Assembly (NCBI GenBank): GCA_020630355.1
Contig: JAHDBO010000032.1
Coordinates: 1-12,852, forward strand
Length of the DNA: 12,852 bases
Direction: 5' to 3'
Origin: Saprospiraceae bacterium
Lineage (GTDB): Bacteria; Bacteroidota; Bacteroidia; Chitinophagales; Saprospiraceae
In this document: positions 5,982 through 12,852 of the stretch, in pieces
Position numbering within the stretch: the first letter of the stretch is position 1
Layout of the letters: every line of letters begins with the position of its first letter
Notes under the pieces: model-generated
Database searches by the model: none
Seen by the model: only the letters and a program-made list of their open reading frames with translations
Told to the model about the DNA's origin: nothing
Position numbers and translations under genes: made by a program

Positions 5982-7163
5982 ATGTCCAATGAATACAAGT
6001 ATGCTCTTCGAGGAGTATCTGCCACCAAAGACGAAGTTCACACGGCTATCAAAAACCTAGATAAAGGGCTTTTTCCCAATGCTTTTTGCAAAATCCTCCC
6101 TGACGTTGTCGCTGGAGATAAAGACTACTGCAATATCATGCATGCCGATACAGCAGGCACAAAGACTAGCCTCGCTTACATGTACTGGAAAGAAACGGGG
6201 GACTTGAGCGTATGGAAAGGAATTGCACAGGATGCCATCGTCATGAACCTGGACGATATGGCTTGTGTAGGGTGCCTTGACAATATCGTTCTTTCTTCAA
6301 CTATTGGACGCAATAAAAACCTCATCTCTGGCGAGGTTATTTCCGAGCTGATACAAAGCACGAGCCGTTTTGCCGAACAGATGCAAAAAGCGGGTGTTAC
6401 TATTCACTTGGCAGGAGGAGAAACGGCTGACGTGGGAGACATTGTTCGTACTATTGACGCTGGTTACACTGCTTTTGCTAGGATGAAACGAGCCGACCTC
6501 ATCATCAATAATGTGCAAGCAGGTGATGTCATAGTAGGATTGGCGTCTTATGGTCAAGCAACTTATGAAGGCGAATACAACGGAGGCATGGGTAGCAATG
6601 GGTTGACCTCCGCTCGACATGATGTTTTCGAGAAGGCTTACGCCAAAAAATACCCTGACAGTTACGACCCTAATACACCAGAAGAGGTCATCTTTGTAGG
6701 AAGCAAAAAACTCACAGACACCATTGAAATGAATGGAGAACGAATCCCAATTGGTAAATTGGTGCTCTCCCCTACTCGTACTTATTTACCCGTATTGCGA
6801 CAGGTAATCGACCAATACAAAGCCAAAATAAATGGCATCATCCACTGTACGGGTGGCGGTCAAGCCAAAGTCTTGAAGTTTGTCCAAAACAAGCGTATCA
6901 TCAAAGACAATATGCTGCCGATACCCCCTCTTTTCAAGATGATACAATCTGAATCTGGTACTTCTTGGAAAGAAATGTATCAGGTGTTCAATATGGGACA
7001 CCGCCTAGAATTTTATACTGACCCAGCAACCGCCCAGGCTATCATTGCTATCAGCCAGTCTTTTAATATTGATGCTCAAATCATTGGTAAAGTGGAAGAT
7101 TTTAGAGGCGAAGTCGTAGAAATCACACACGAAGACAATGTTTTTTCTTATTATAACAAATAG
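5982..7163 (+). CDS. purM: Phosphoribosylformylglycinamidine cyclo-ligase (AIR synthase)
   Basis: This 393-residue cytoplasmic enzyme closes formylglycinamidine ribonucleotide to aminoimidazole ribonucleotide with ATP, the fifth step of purine synthesis. Seen: NIMHADTAGTKTS (51-63), NLDDMACVG (89-97), the glycine-rich AGGETADVGD (144-153), GGMGSNGLTSARHD (201-214) and CTGGGQAK (289-296). It is about 45 residues longer than the E. coli enzyme, which is normal for the Bacteroidota form, including the SVWKGIAQDAIVMN stretch. Other purine genes are not in the window, so it is not in a pur operon here. Its own promoter lies just upstream. A weak hairpin with T-run follows, so read-through into the large downstream gene, 63 bp away, remains possible. 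Confidence 0.94.
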   Translation: MSNEYKYALRGVSATKDEVHTAIKNLDKGLFPNAFCKILPDVVAGDKDYCNIMHADTAGTKTSLAYMYWKETGDLSVWKGIAQDAIVMNLDDMACVGCLDNIVLSSTIGRNKNLISGEVISELIQSTSRFAEQMQKAGVTIHLAGGETADVGDIVRTIDAGYTAFARMKRADLIINNVQAGDVIVGLASYGQATYEGEYNGGMGSNGLTSARHDVFEKAYAKKYPDSYDPNTPEEVIFVGSKKLTDTIEMNGERIPIGKLVLSPTRTYLPVLRQVIDQYKAKINGIIHCTGGGQAKVLKFVQNKRIIKDNMLPIPPLFKMIQSESGTSWKEMYQVFNMGHRLEFYTDPATAQAIIAISQSFNIDAQIIGKVEDFRGEVVEITHEDNVFSYYNK

Positions 7164-7179
7164 AAAAACAAAGATTCAA

Positions 7180-7201
7180 CCTATTTTGATAGGACTTTTT
7201 T
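7180..7201 (+). terminator. Weak terminator-like hairpin after purM
   Basis: CCTAT (7180-7184) pairs with ATAGG (7189-7193) around a TTTG loop; two bases later come six T residues (7196-7201). A five-pair stem is short, so termination would be partial. No TAnnTTTG promoter lies between it and the next start codon, which suggests the downstream gene is at least partly transcribed by read-through. Confidence 0.4.
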
Positions 7202-7226
7202 AGACTATAGAAACAAAGAATTGGAG

Positions 7227-10200
7227 ATGAAGGTCTGTCTAACCACATTTATTTTATTGTTTACCTGCTTCTTATTTGCACAAGAAGAAACAGCCGTTAT
7301 ATCCGGCACTATTAAGAATCCTGTGTTTTATGATGTGCAATTTGAATACATTCAAAATCCAGTCAACGAGACGCTTGTCACCTCAAAATCACTACTTGAT
7401 GGCAACAACAACTTCCGTCAAGAATTCAACATTGACCGCCCTACCTTAATCAACATTAGCTACAACAATAAAAGCCGAAGAATCTATCTCGAACCAGGCG
7501 ATGAGCTTCAGCTCCATTTCAATGGAAGGGATATAGTTTATTCTATGACCTTTGAGGGGAAAGGTGCTTCAAACAACAACTACCTCAATCAATTTGACCT
7601 CAAATACAAAGAATGGGACAACAATGATGTCTTGTTCTATATCGGTACGCTCCGCCCAGAAGCCTTTACAAAAAAACTGAATGAAATACACCTAGAGAAG
7701 TGGTCTTATCTTCGGGATTATCCAGGCAAATCTGGTTTTTCTAAGGCCTTTTTGAACTTCGCATACGCTGAAATTGACTACTGGTGGGCTTATAACCTAT
7801 TGAGATATAATAGTGAAAAAGCTAAAATACAAAGCAACTATACTCCCTTAAAAGGCAACGATAATTTTTATAGTTTTTTGGATAAAATAGATATCGATAA
7901 TGAAGCAGCTCTAAGCAATCCACATTATCACAATTTCCTCAAAACCTATATGGCTTATCGTCAACAATACAACGGAAAATCTAGGAAAAAATACAGCTAC
8001 AACGTTGAGGTAAAAACTTTAAGTATTTATGCCGAACCAGGACTAAATCGCCTCATGCGACTGCCACAAGGAACGGAAGTTCAGTATTTATCAGAGCGTT
8101 CCCCCCAAAAAGCAACAGTTAGGCTGGGTGGCCGAAATGTCAGTGACTTTTGGCACAAAGTCAGAACCAAATCTGGTCTAGAGGGATGGATGTTTAGAGG
8201 AGGCTTGGCTCCTGTCAAAAAAACAGATTTCAACCAGATCTATACGCTCGGAAAAGAAGATAGTTTTCTTAATGCTAGCAAGCACATAACAGGTGCTGTA
8301 CTGGAATACTTCATTGGACATCAGATGTACATGGCCACTAGAAACAATGACCCAGGAAAGCTTCAAGAAAAACAGCTTACTACTTTCATCGACCATGCTA
8401 AAGACGAGTTGTACAAAGCGGCCGTCTCTAACATTTACACGATTATTTATAGTCAACAATATGGAGGTTATAGAGAAAAAGAAGCAAATGCAGTGGTCTT
8501 AAAAAACCTTTTAACACAAAGCGAAACAGAAGAAGAAAGCAATAAAGAACCGACCAAAACAAATACGAACGTTGAAAGTCCGACCCCAGTAATCCAACCT
8601 TATGAAAGGGGAGTAACACAGGTTTATGGTAAAATCAAAAACCCTACCAGTAGAACCGTTACCTTAAAAATCTTGCGTGACTTTATCTCTAGAGAAGAAG
8701 AAGAGCTGGTTTTGAATCTAGATGAAGAAGACCTTTTCAATATTGCTTTCGAAATTACTGAAGGGACCCTTGCGACCTTAGTCTATGATAAACAAGAAAA
8801 AACCATTTATCTTGAACCAAACAGCGATTTGCAAGTATCCTTTGAGGGCAACAAATTGATATGGACGACTGAGTTTGCAGGAGCAGGAGCTGCAAACAAT
8901 CAATTCCTGACCTCATTCAATGATAAATTCGACAAATACAACATTGGATTCATGCGCTACGAACTAGCGTATAGAGAAGCAACCGATTACAGGATCTTCT
9001 TAGACCAGATCTTCCGTTCAAAATGGGATTTTTTCAAAAATTTCGACCCTGAAAAAAAGAAGCGTTTCTCTTCTAATTTCATTGAATATATCGCTGCCGA
9101 GATTGATTATTGGTGGGCTTACAACCTCTTGAGATACCGCTGGGAACACCCTGTCGCCAACGAACAACCAGCACCAGCCCAATTGGATGATACTTATTAT
9201 AATTTCCTAAACACGGTCAAAGCCAACAATGAACGGGCACTAAACAACCAATATTACAATTACTTTATAGGTTTATATTTCAAATTATACCAAGAGGGCA
9301 TATCAGAGTCCTTGCAAGACCTGATTAAGGAATCCACCTTCTTGGTACAAAGCGATGCACTGAAAATTTTGGCCACCCCCAATCAAGCACCAATACTCAA
9401 AACAGTTGCTAAAGGGGCAAACTTAAAATATCTGAACGAGGGTTCTTCCTTCAAGTCTACTCGTTATATTCGAGGAAAAAACCGTACTAGTCAATGGTAT
9501 AAAGTCCGTACTACGGATAATACAATAGGTTGGGTATTTGGAGCAGGAGGCGATTTCCAATCCGCCAATCAAAGGCTGAGAGAGGGCAAAACCGTAGAAC
9601 GACAAATAATTAAAGATGTTGCTCGAGTTATGGTAGAAAAGCTCAAAGTCCAAAAAGGATTGGTCAGCCCTACCCCTGTCGCTTTTGCAAAAAAAGGGGA
9701 CGACCTCGTGCTACTTGGTGAAAAATCAAATCGAAAATACTCTCTTACCATAGGCGAGCAAAGTAAAAACGACTACTTCTACAAAGTCAAGACGGCAGAA
9801 GGTCAGATAGGATGGATTTTCGGAGGGGGTACTATCCTAACCAATAAATTATTTACAGAACAGGTTGTTGACAGTAGAAATTCTAGCTACGAATCTATTG
9901 CTTCAGATATTTTCACTGGGAAGGTCAAATACTTTGCCTTGGCACAAGTCATTTTTGACAAAATATATTTGGCAGAAGAGCCTGTAGATGTGCTTCCTGA
10001 AGTCAATGCGTTTAAGGCTTCTAATCCTTACCAAAATTACGACAACATCATACAAGAGACCTACAATACTAGAGCAGATTTCAACTATGCTCCTAGTTCA
10101 ACACTTGTCGTTGTTAATTCGGAAAATCCGCTTGCTGCCAAAAAGAAAATAGAAGAAACAGTCGTTGAGGTAAAACCAAAAATCGAAAAGGCAAAAGTAA

Positions 10201-11993
10201 AATCAAATCCTATTCTTCAAAAAAACACGCCCCTACCAAAAACCAATAAGGCAGAGGTCGACCAACGTGTAACAACTACTAATACCCCAGACCAAAAGAC
10301 TCTCGGAAATCGTGCCAAAGAATCTAAAATAGATGCCGATATACTGGCAGATTTAGATAGAATTAGCCAAGGCCAAACACCTCCCACGACTACTACAAAG
10401 TCTAGAACTACAAAGCCAAGGTCGCCGCTCAGTGTCCCTAAGACGCCTGATGCCACACAAAATACGAGTTTGGAAGAACGCTCAAAAGAGTCTAATATAG
10501 ACGCGGCTACCCTAGCTTGGTTAGACAATGTGGGCAAGTCATCAAAGACACCAACAAAACAACCTTCTCAACCTACTGCGACGACGACAACAGTCGTAAC
10601 GGAAATTGAAAAGCCCGAATACCTCGACATTGACACCAGTCCTGAAGAAAGACCTACTACCCAGACTAATTTTTCAGGAAAAATCACTAACCCTCAACTG
10701 AAGGACGCCAAGATAATCCTGTACAAAAACCCCGTTACTTTCGACGAGCAGATATACAATCTTTATGTGCGAAATGATGGTACTTTTTATACTAAATTAT
10801 TTCTATCCGAACCCCGTAACGGTCGTTTGATTTATGGCGCTCAAGAAATGGATATTTTCCTAGAGCCTGGAGATGACATCAATGTGGATTTCCAGAGTAT
10901 TGCCATGCCCAAAAGCATTGCCTTTAATGGAAAAGGGGGCGACAAGAACAGATACTTGAGGGAATACAAAAAAGCCTTTGAGCTGAAGGACAAATCCGTC
11001 TCTAAACATATCGAAGAAGACGATCCTGCCAAATTCAAAAAATTTGTCAAAAAACTCTACGAAAGCAAACTGATTTTTCTAAAAAAATTCAATAAAAAGA
11101 ATACTATTTCCGAGCGATTCCATAGTTATGCGAAGGCAGAAATTGACTATTGGTACTATTACCAATTGATTAATTATCCTTGGGAACACCCTATTTATAA
11201 GGGCATGACTTCGCCCATGGCGATGGCTAGTGATTACTACGATTTCTTAGGGGAGGTTGATTTAAGCCCCAAGAATGCGCTCCCAAGTCAGCAATACACC
11301 TATTTTCTCAACATCTTTTTTGACAATAAAGAAAAAGAGAAGGAAAATTTGGGTTATACCAGAATGGAATTAGCTGAAAAATATCTCACAGGAGAAGCGC
11401 TTCAATACTTCAAAGCAAAAGAACTAGCGCGTTATTGTCAAAGAAGGCAAGCGGGCAAAATTGAATTTGAGCTATTGCAATTTTTGCAAACCTGTGAATA
11501 TCCTGTCTACAAAGATGCGGTCAAAGCAGTTTACGCAGAAACCAGAGGACTGCTTAAAGGGATGAAAGCCCCTGTTTTCACGCTCAAAAACGAGCGAGGG
11601 CAGGAAGTTAAGCTAAGCGACTTCAAAGGCAAAGTGGTCTATATTGACTTTTGGGCAACTTGGTGTACCTTGTGCCTGAATGACTTCCCAAATGCAAAAC
11701 GTCTAAAGGATAAATTTGTCGGTAAAGATGTTGTTTTTGTTTACATCAATTTAGATGAAAACAAGAAAACATGGGAAAGCTACGTAAGAAACCATGATAT
11801 GGGTGGCGTACAGTTATACGCCGAGGGAAGCACTCGCTCGGAGGTGGCGAAAATGTATGGTGCAAAAGTACTGCCCCTTTGCATCCTTGTAGATAAGGAT
11901 GGAAAAATAGGCTTCGCCCCTGCCAAACGCCCTAGTTCTCCTGGCGCAAAAGAGCAAATAAACGACTTGCTGTTGGATGCCAGTATTAAATAG
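7227..11993 (+). CDS. Giant modular exported TlpA-like thioredoxin protein
   Basis: The 1588-residue protein starts at ATG 7227 (a TTG at 7221 is in frame but unnecessary) and has a signal peptide ending near FLFA-Q (about residue 18). Three related units follow, near residues 23-430, 462-950 and 1148-1440. Each has a beta-rich start (G-x-IKNP or ITNP), a YLEPGD-like segment, an F-G-G/A-N segment, an AEIDYWW helix (182-188, 624-630, 1304-1310) and a late TG-x4-YF helix (from 355, 897, 1388). SH3b-like domains ending K-V-R/K-T...GW-x-F-GG interrupt unit 1 once (254-328) and unit 2 twice (704-776, 803-869). A Thr/Lys/Pro-rich linker spans about 960-1145. The C-terminus (1445-1586) is a TlpA/ResA-like thioredoxin with WATWCTLC (Cys1480, Cys1483) and a probable cis-Pro at 1550. 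It probably acts on disulphides in the periplasm or at the surface; the function is otherwise unknown. It lies 63 bp after purM, with no promoter of its own seen. Confidence 0.9.
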   Translation: MKVCLTTFILLFTCFLFAQEETAVISGTIKNPVFYDVQFEYIQNPVNETLVTSKSLLDGNNNFRQEFNIDRPTLINISYNNKSRRIYLEPGDELQLHFNGRDIVYSMTFEGKGASNNNYLNQFDLKYKEWDNNDVLFYIGTLRPEAFTKKLNEIHLEKWSYLRDYPGKSGFSKAFLNFAYAEIDYWWAYNLLRYNSEKAKIQSNYTPLKGNDNFYSFLDKIDIDNEAALSNPHYHNFLKTYMAYRQQYNGKSRKKYSYNVEVKTLSIYAEPGLNRLMRLPQGTEVQYLSERSPQKATVRLGGRNVSDFWHKVRTKSGLEGWMFRGGLAPVKKTDFNQIYTLGKEDSFLNASKHITGAVLEYFIGHQMYMATRNNDPGKLQEKQLTTFIDHAKDELYKAAVSNIYTIIYSQQYGGYREKEANAVVLKNLLTQSETEEESNKEPTKTNTNVESPTPVIQPYERGVTQVYGKIKNPTSRTVTLKILRDFISREEEELVLNLDEEDLFNIAFEITEGTLATLVYDKQEKTIYLEPNSDLQVSFEGNKLIWTTEFAGAGAANNQFLTSFNDKFDKYNIGFMRYELAYREATDYRIFLDQIFRSKWDFFKNFDPEKKKRFSSNFIEYIAAEIDYWWAYNLLRYRWEHPVANEQPAPAQLDDTYYNFLNTVKANNERALNNQYYNYFIGLYFKLYQEGISESLQDLIKESTFLVQSDALKILATPNQAPILKTVAKGANLKYLNEGSSFKSTRYIRGKNRTSQWYKVRTTDNTIGWVFGAGGDFQSANQRLREGKTVERQIIKDVARVMVEKLKVQKGLVSPTPVAFAKKGDDLVLLGEKSNRKYSLTIGEQSKNDYFYKVKTAEGQIGWIFGGGTILTNKLFTEQVVDSRNSSYESIASDIFTGKVKYFALAQVIFDKIYLAEEPVDVLPEVNAFKASNPYQNYDNIIQETYNTRADFNYAPSSTLVVVNSENPLAAKKKIEETVVEVKPKIEKAKVKSNPILQKNTPLPKTNKAEVDQRVTTTNTPDQKTLGNRAKESKIDADILADLDRISQGQTPPTTTTKSRTTKPRSPLSVPKTPDATQNTSLEERSKESNIDAATLAWLDNVGKSSKTPTKQPSQPTATTTTVVTEIEKPEYLDIDTSPEERPTTQTNFSGKITNPQLKDAKIILYKNPVTFDEQIYNLYVRNDGTFYTKLFLSEPRNGRLIYGAQEMDIFLEPGDDINVDFQSIAMPKSIAFNGKGGDKNRYLREYKKAFELKDKSVSKHIEEDDPAKFKKFVKKLYESKLIFLKKFNKKNTISERFHSYAKAEIDYWYYYQLINYPWEHPIYKGMTSPMAMASDYYDFLGEVDLSPKNALPSQQYTYFLNIFFDNKEKEKENLGYTRMELAEKYLTGEALQYFKAKELARYCQRRQAGKIEFELLQFLQTCEYPVYKDAVKAVYAETRGLLKGMKAPVFTLKNERGQEVKLSDFKGKVVYIDFWATWCTLCLNDFPNAKRLKDKFVGKDVVFVYINLDENKKTWESYVRNHDMGGVQLYAEGSTRSEVAKMYGAKVLPLCILVDKDGKIGFAPAKRPSSPGAKEQINDLLLDASIK
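10296..10532 (+). repeat. Two-copy motif in the linker of the giant protein
   Basis: At protein level, RAKESKIDADILADLD (first copy, DNA 10296-10364) and RSKESNIDAATLAWLD (second copy, DNA 10464-10532) recur 56 residues apart within the low-complexity linker. Both are preceded by a short L-G/E segment and followed by a Thr/Pro/Lys-rich stretch. The motif looks like a short amphipathic helix standing out from disordered sequence, possibly a binding peptide. I do not recognise it. Confidence 0.7.
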
Positions 11994-11997
11994 ATTT

Positions 11998-12031
11998 AAC
12001 TGTCGGACACTTTAAAAAGCGTCCGACAGTT
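11998..12031. terminator. Long hairpin after the giant gene
   Basis: AACTGTCGGAC (11998-12008) pairs perfectly with GTCCGACAGTT (12021-12031). After one mismatch the stem continues for four more pairs (12010-12013 with 12016-12019), leaving a two-base loop. It begins five bases past the stop codon. No T-run follows on either strand, as with the hairpin at 1061-1100, so it is either an unconventional terminator or a 3'-end stabiliser. Confidence 0.7.
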
Positions 12032-12085
12032 ACACTTGATAAGTCCTACTTTATAAAACCCATTTCATTATTAAACCAACTTTTC

Positions 12086-12841
12086 ATGAGCAGACAATTA
12101 ATCGCAGCAGGCAACTGGAAGATGAACAAAAACTATTCAGATGGCTTGCAACTAGTGAAAGAGATTAAAAATGGGACTAAAGATGGGAAAGCCAAAGTTG
12201 TTTTGGCAACTCCTGCTATCCACCTCAAAGAAGCAGCAGCTATTGTTGCGGACGACGATGCCATAAGCATCGCTGCACAAAATTGTCACCAAGCAACATC
12301 GGGTGCCTATACAGGGGAGATTTCTGTGGAAATGATTCAATCTACTGGCGCAGAATATGTCATTATCGGGCACTCCGAAAGAAGAGCATATTTCAATGAA
12401 GACGATGCGCTATTAGCCGCTAAAACCAATGCGGTACTAGCTGGGGGCTTGACCCCTATCTTTTGCTGTGGCGAATCCTTGGAGATTAGGGAATCTGGCG
12501 AGCATATCGCTTTTGTAGGCGAGCAACTAGAAAACGGCTTGTTCCACCTCAGTCCAGAAGACTTCGACAAGGTAGTCATCGCTTACGAACCTATCTGGGC
12601 AATCGGTACAGGTGTCACTGCCTCTCCAGCACAGGCTCAAGAGATGCAACATGAGTTGAGGAAGCTTATTGCCAATAAATATGGTGCCGAAGCAGCTGAT
12701 GCAACTACGATTTTGTATGGTGGCTCTGTAAAGCCTGCCAATGCCAAAGAATTATTCAGCCAACCTGATGTAGATGGCGGATTGGTTGGTGGTGCTTCTC
12801 TAAAAGCAGATGGCTTCTTGGAAATCATCAATTCGTTTTAG
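12086..12841 (+). CDS. tpiA: Triosephosphate isomerase
   Basis: This complete 251-residue cytoplasmic glycolytic enzyme interconverts dihydroxyacetone phosphate and glyceraldehyde 3-phosphate as a TIM-barrel dimer. All key residues are visible: Asn10 and Lys12 in AGNWKMN, His96 in IGHSERR, the catalytic Glu168 in AYEPIWAIGTG followed by the mobile loop 6, and the phosphate-binding YGGSVKP (211-217) and GGLVGGASL (231-239). The start is the first ATG in frame and matches the family N-terminus; no Shine-Dalgarno sequence precedes it. It lies 92 bp after the giant TlpA-like gene, separated by the long hairpin at 11998-12031. No exact TAnnTTTG promoter is visible in the gap, so it either uses a divergent promoter or is transcribed by read-through. 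Confidence 0.98.
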   Translation: MSRQLIAAGNWKMNKNYSDGLQLVKEIKNGTKDGKAKVVLATPAIHLKEAAAIVADDDAISIAAQNCHQATSGAYTGEISVEMIQSTGAEYVIIGHSERRAYFNEDDALLAAKTNAVLAGGLTPIFCCGESLEIRESGEHIAFVGEQLENGLFHLSPEDFDKVVIAYEPIWAIGTGVTASPAQAQEMQHELRKLIANKYGAEAADATTILYGGSVKPANAKELFSQPDVDGGLVGGASLKADGFLEIINSF

Positions 12842-12852
12842 CACAACTTTGA

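Noticed and set aside
7182..7188. TATTTTG as a promoter box for the giant gene.
   Set aside because: It is one base short of TAnnTTTG, has no TTG element at the right distance, and lies within the hairpin after purM.
7221..7226. TTG at 7221 as the start of the giant protein.
   Set aside because: ATG two codons later gives the same signal peptide with a normal start codon.
10217..10537. Minus-strand open frame opposite the linker of the giant protein.
   Set aside because: Its Val/Leu/Ser-rich composition is the reverse complement of a Thr/Lys/Pro-rich low-complexity region; there is no independent evidence.

Overview
The window looks like a chromosomal segment of a Bacteroidota bacterium, most likely from the Saprospirales side of the phylum (phylum fairly secure, order a guess). 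Evidence: promoters of the Bacteroidota type (TTTG, about 19-20 bp, TAnnTTTG), almost no Shine-Dalgarno sequences before start codons, the roughly 390-residue Bacteroidota form of PurM, and DUF2490-, DUF4348- and TlpA-type envelope proteins. The DNA is AT-rich, particularly between genes. I see no tRNA, rRNA, CRISPR array, insertion sequence or phage gene.

Layout. 1-317: non-coding, with a strong promoter and a leader containing three hairpins. 318-1061 (+): DUF2490 outer-membrane beta-barrel protein with a TTG start. 1061-1100: perfect 18-bp hairpin between convergent genes. 1120-2502 (-): class II fumarase, with its promoter directly upstream, overlapping the terminator of the next gene. 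2619-3050 (-): small exported SPOR-like protein. 3051-3433: very AT-rich non-coding DNA. 3491-4702 (-): class I aspartate-type aminotransferase. Diverging from it, 4844-5497 (+): phosphopantetheinyl transferase, overlapped by 62 bp by a DUF4348-like lipoprotein gene (5436-5861). 5982-7163 (+): purM. 7227-11993 (+): a 1588-residue exported multidomain protein ending in a TlpA-like thioredoxin domain. 12086-12841 (+): tpiA.

How they work together. Most genes are independent housekeeping units: fumarase (TCA cycle), aminotransferase (oxaloacetate/aspartate), PPTase (carrier-protein activation), PurM (purines) and TpiA (glycolysis). Between them sit four exported proteins of unknown or partly known role. 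There is no obvious multigene pathway. Only the PPTase-lipoprotein pair is physically coupled; purM and the large gene are close but separated by a weak terminator-like hairpin.

Most unusual object. The large exported protein contains three divergent copies of the region that normally precedes the thioredoxin domain in Bacteroidota TlpA-like proteins. Only the last copy keeps the thioredoxin. One bacterial-SH3-like domain sits within copy 1, two within copy 2 and none within copy 3, always at the same place. A Thr/Lys/Pro-rich linker between copies 2 and 3 carries a twice-repeated motif.
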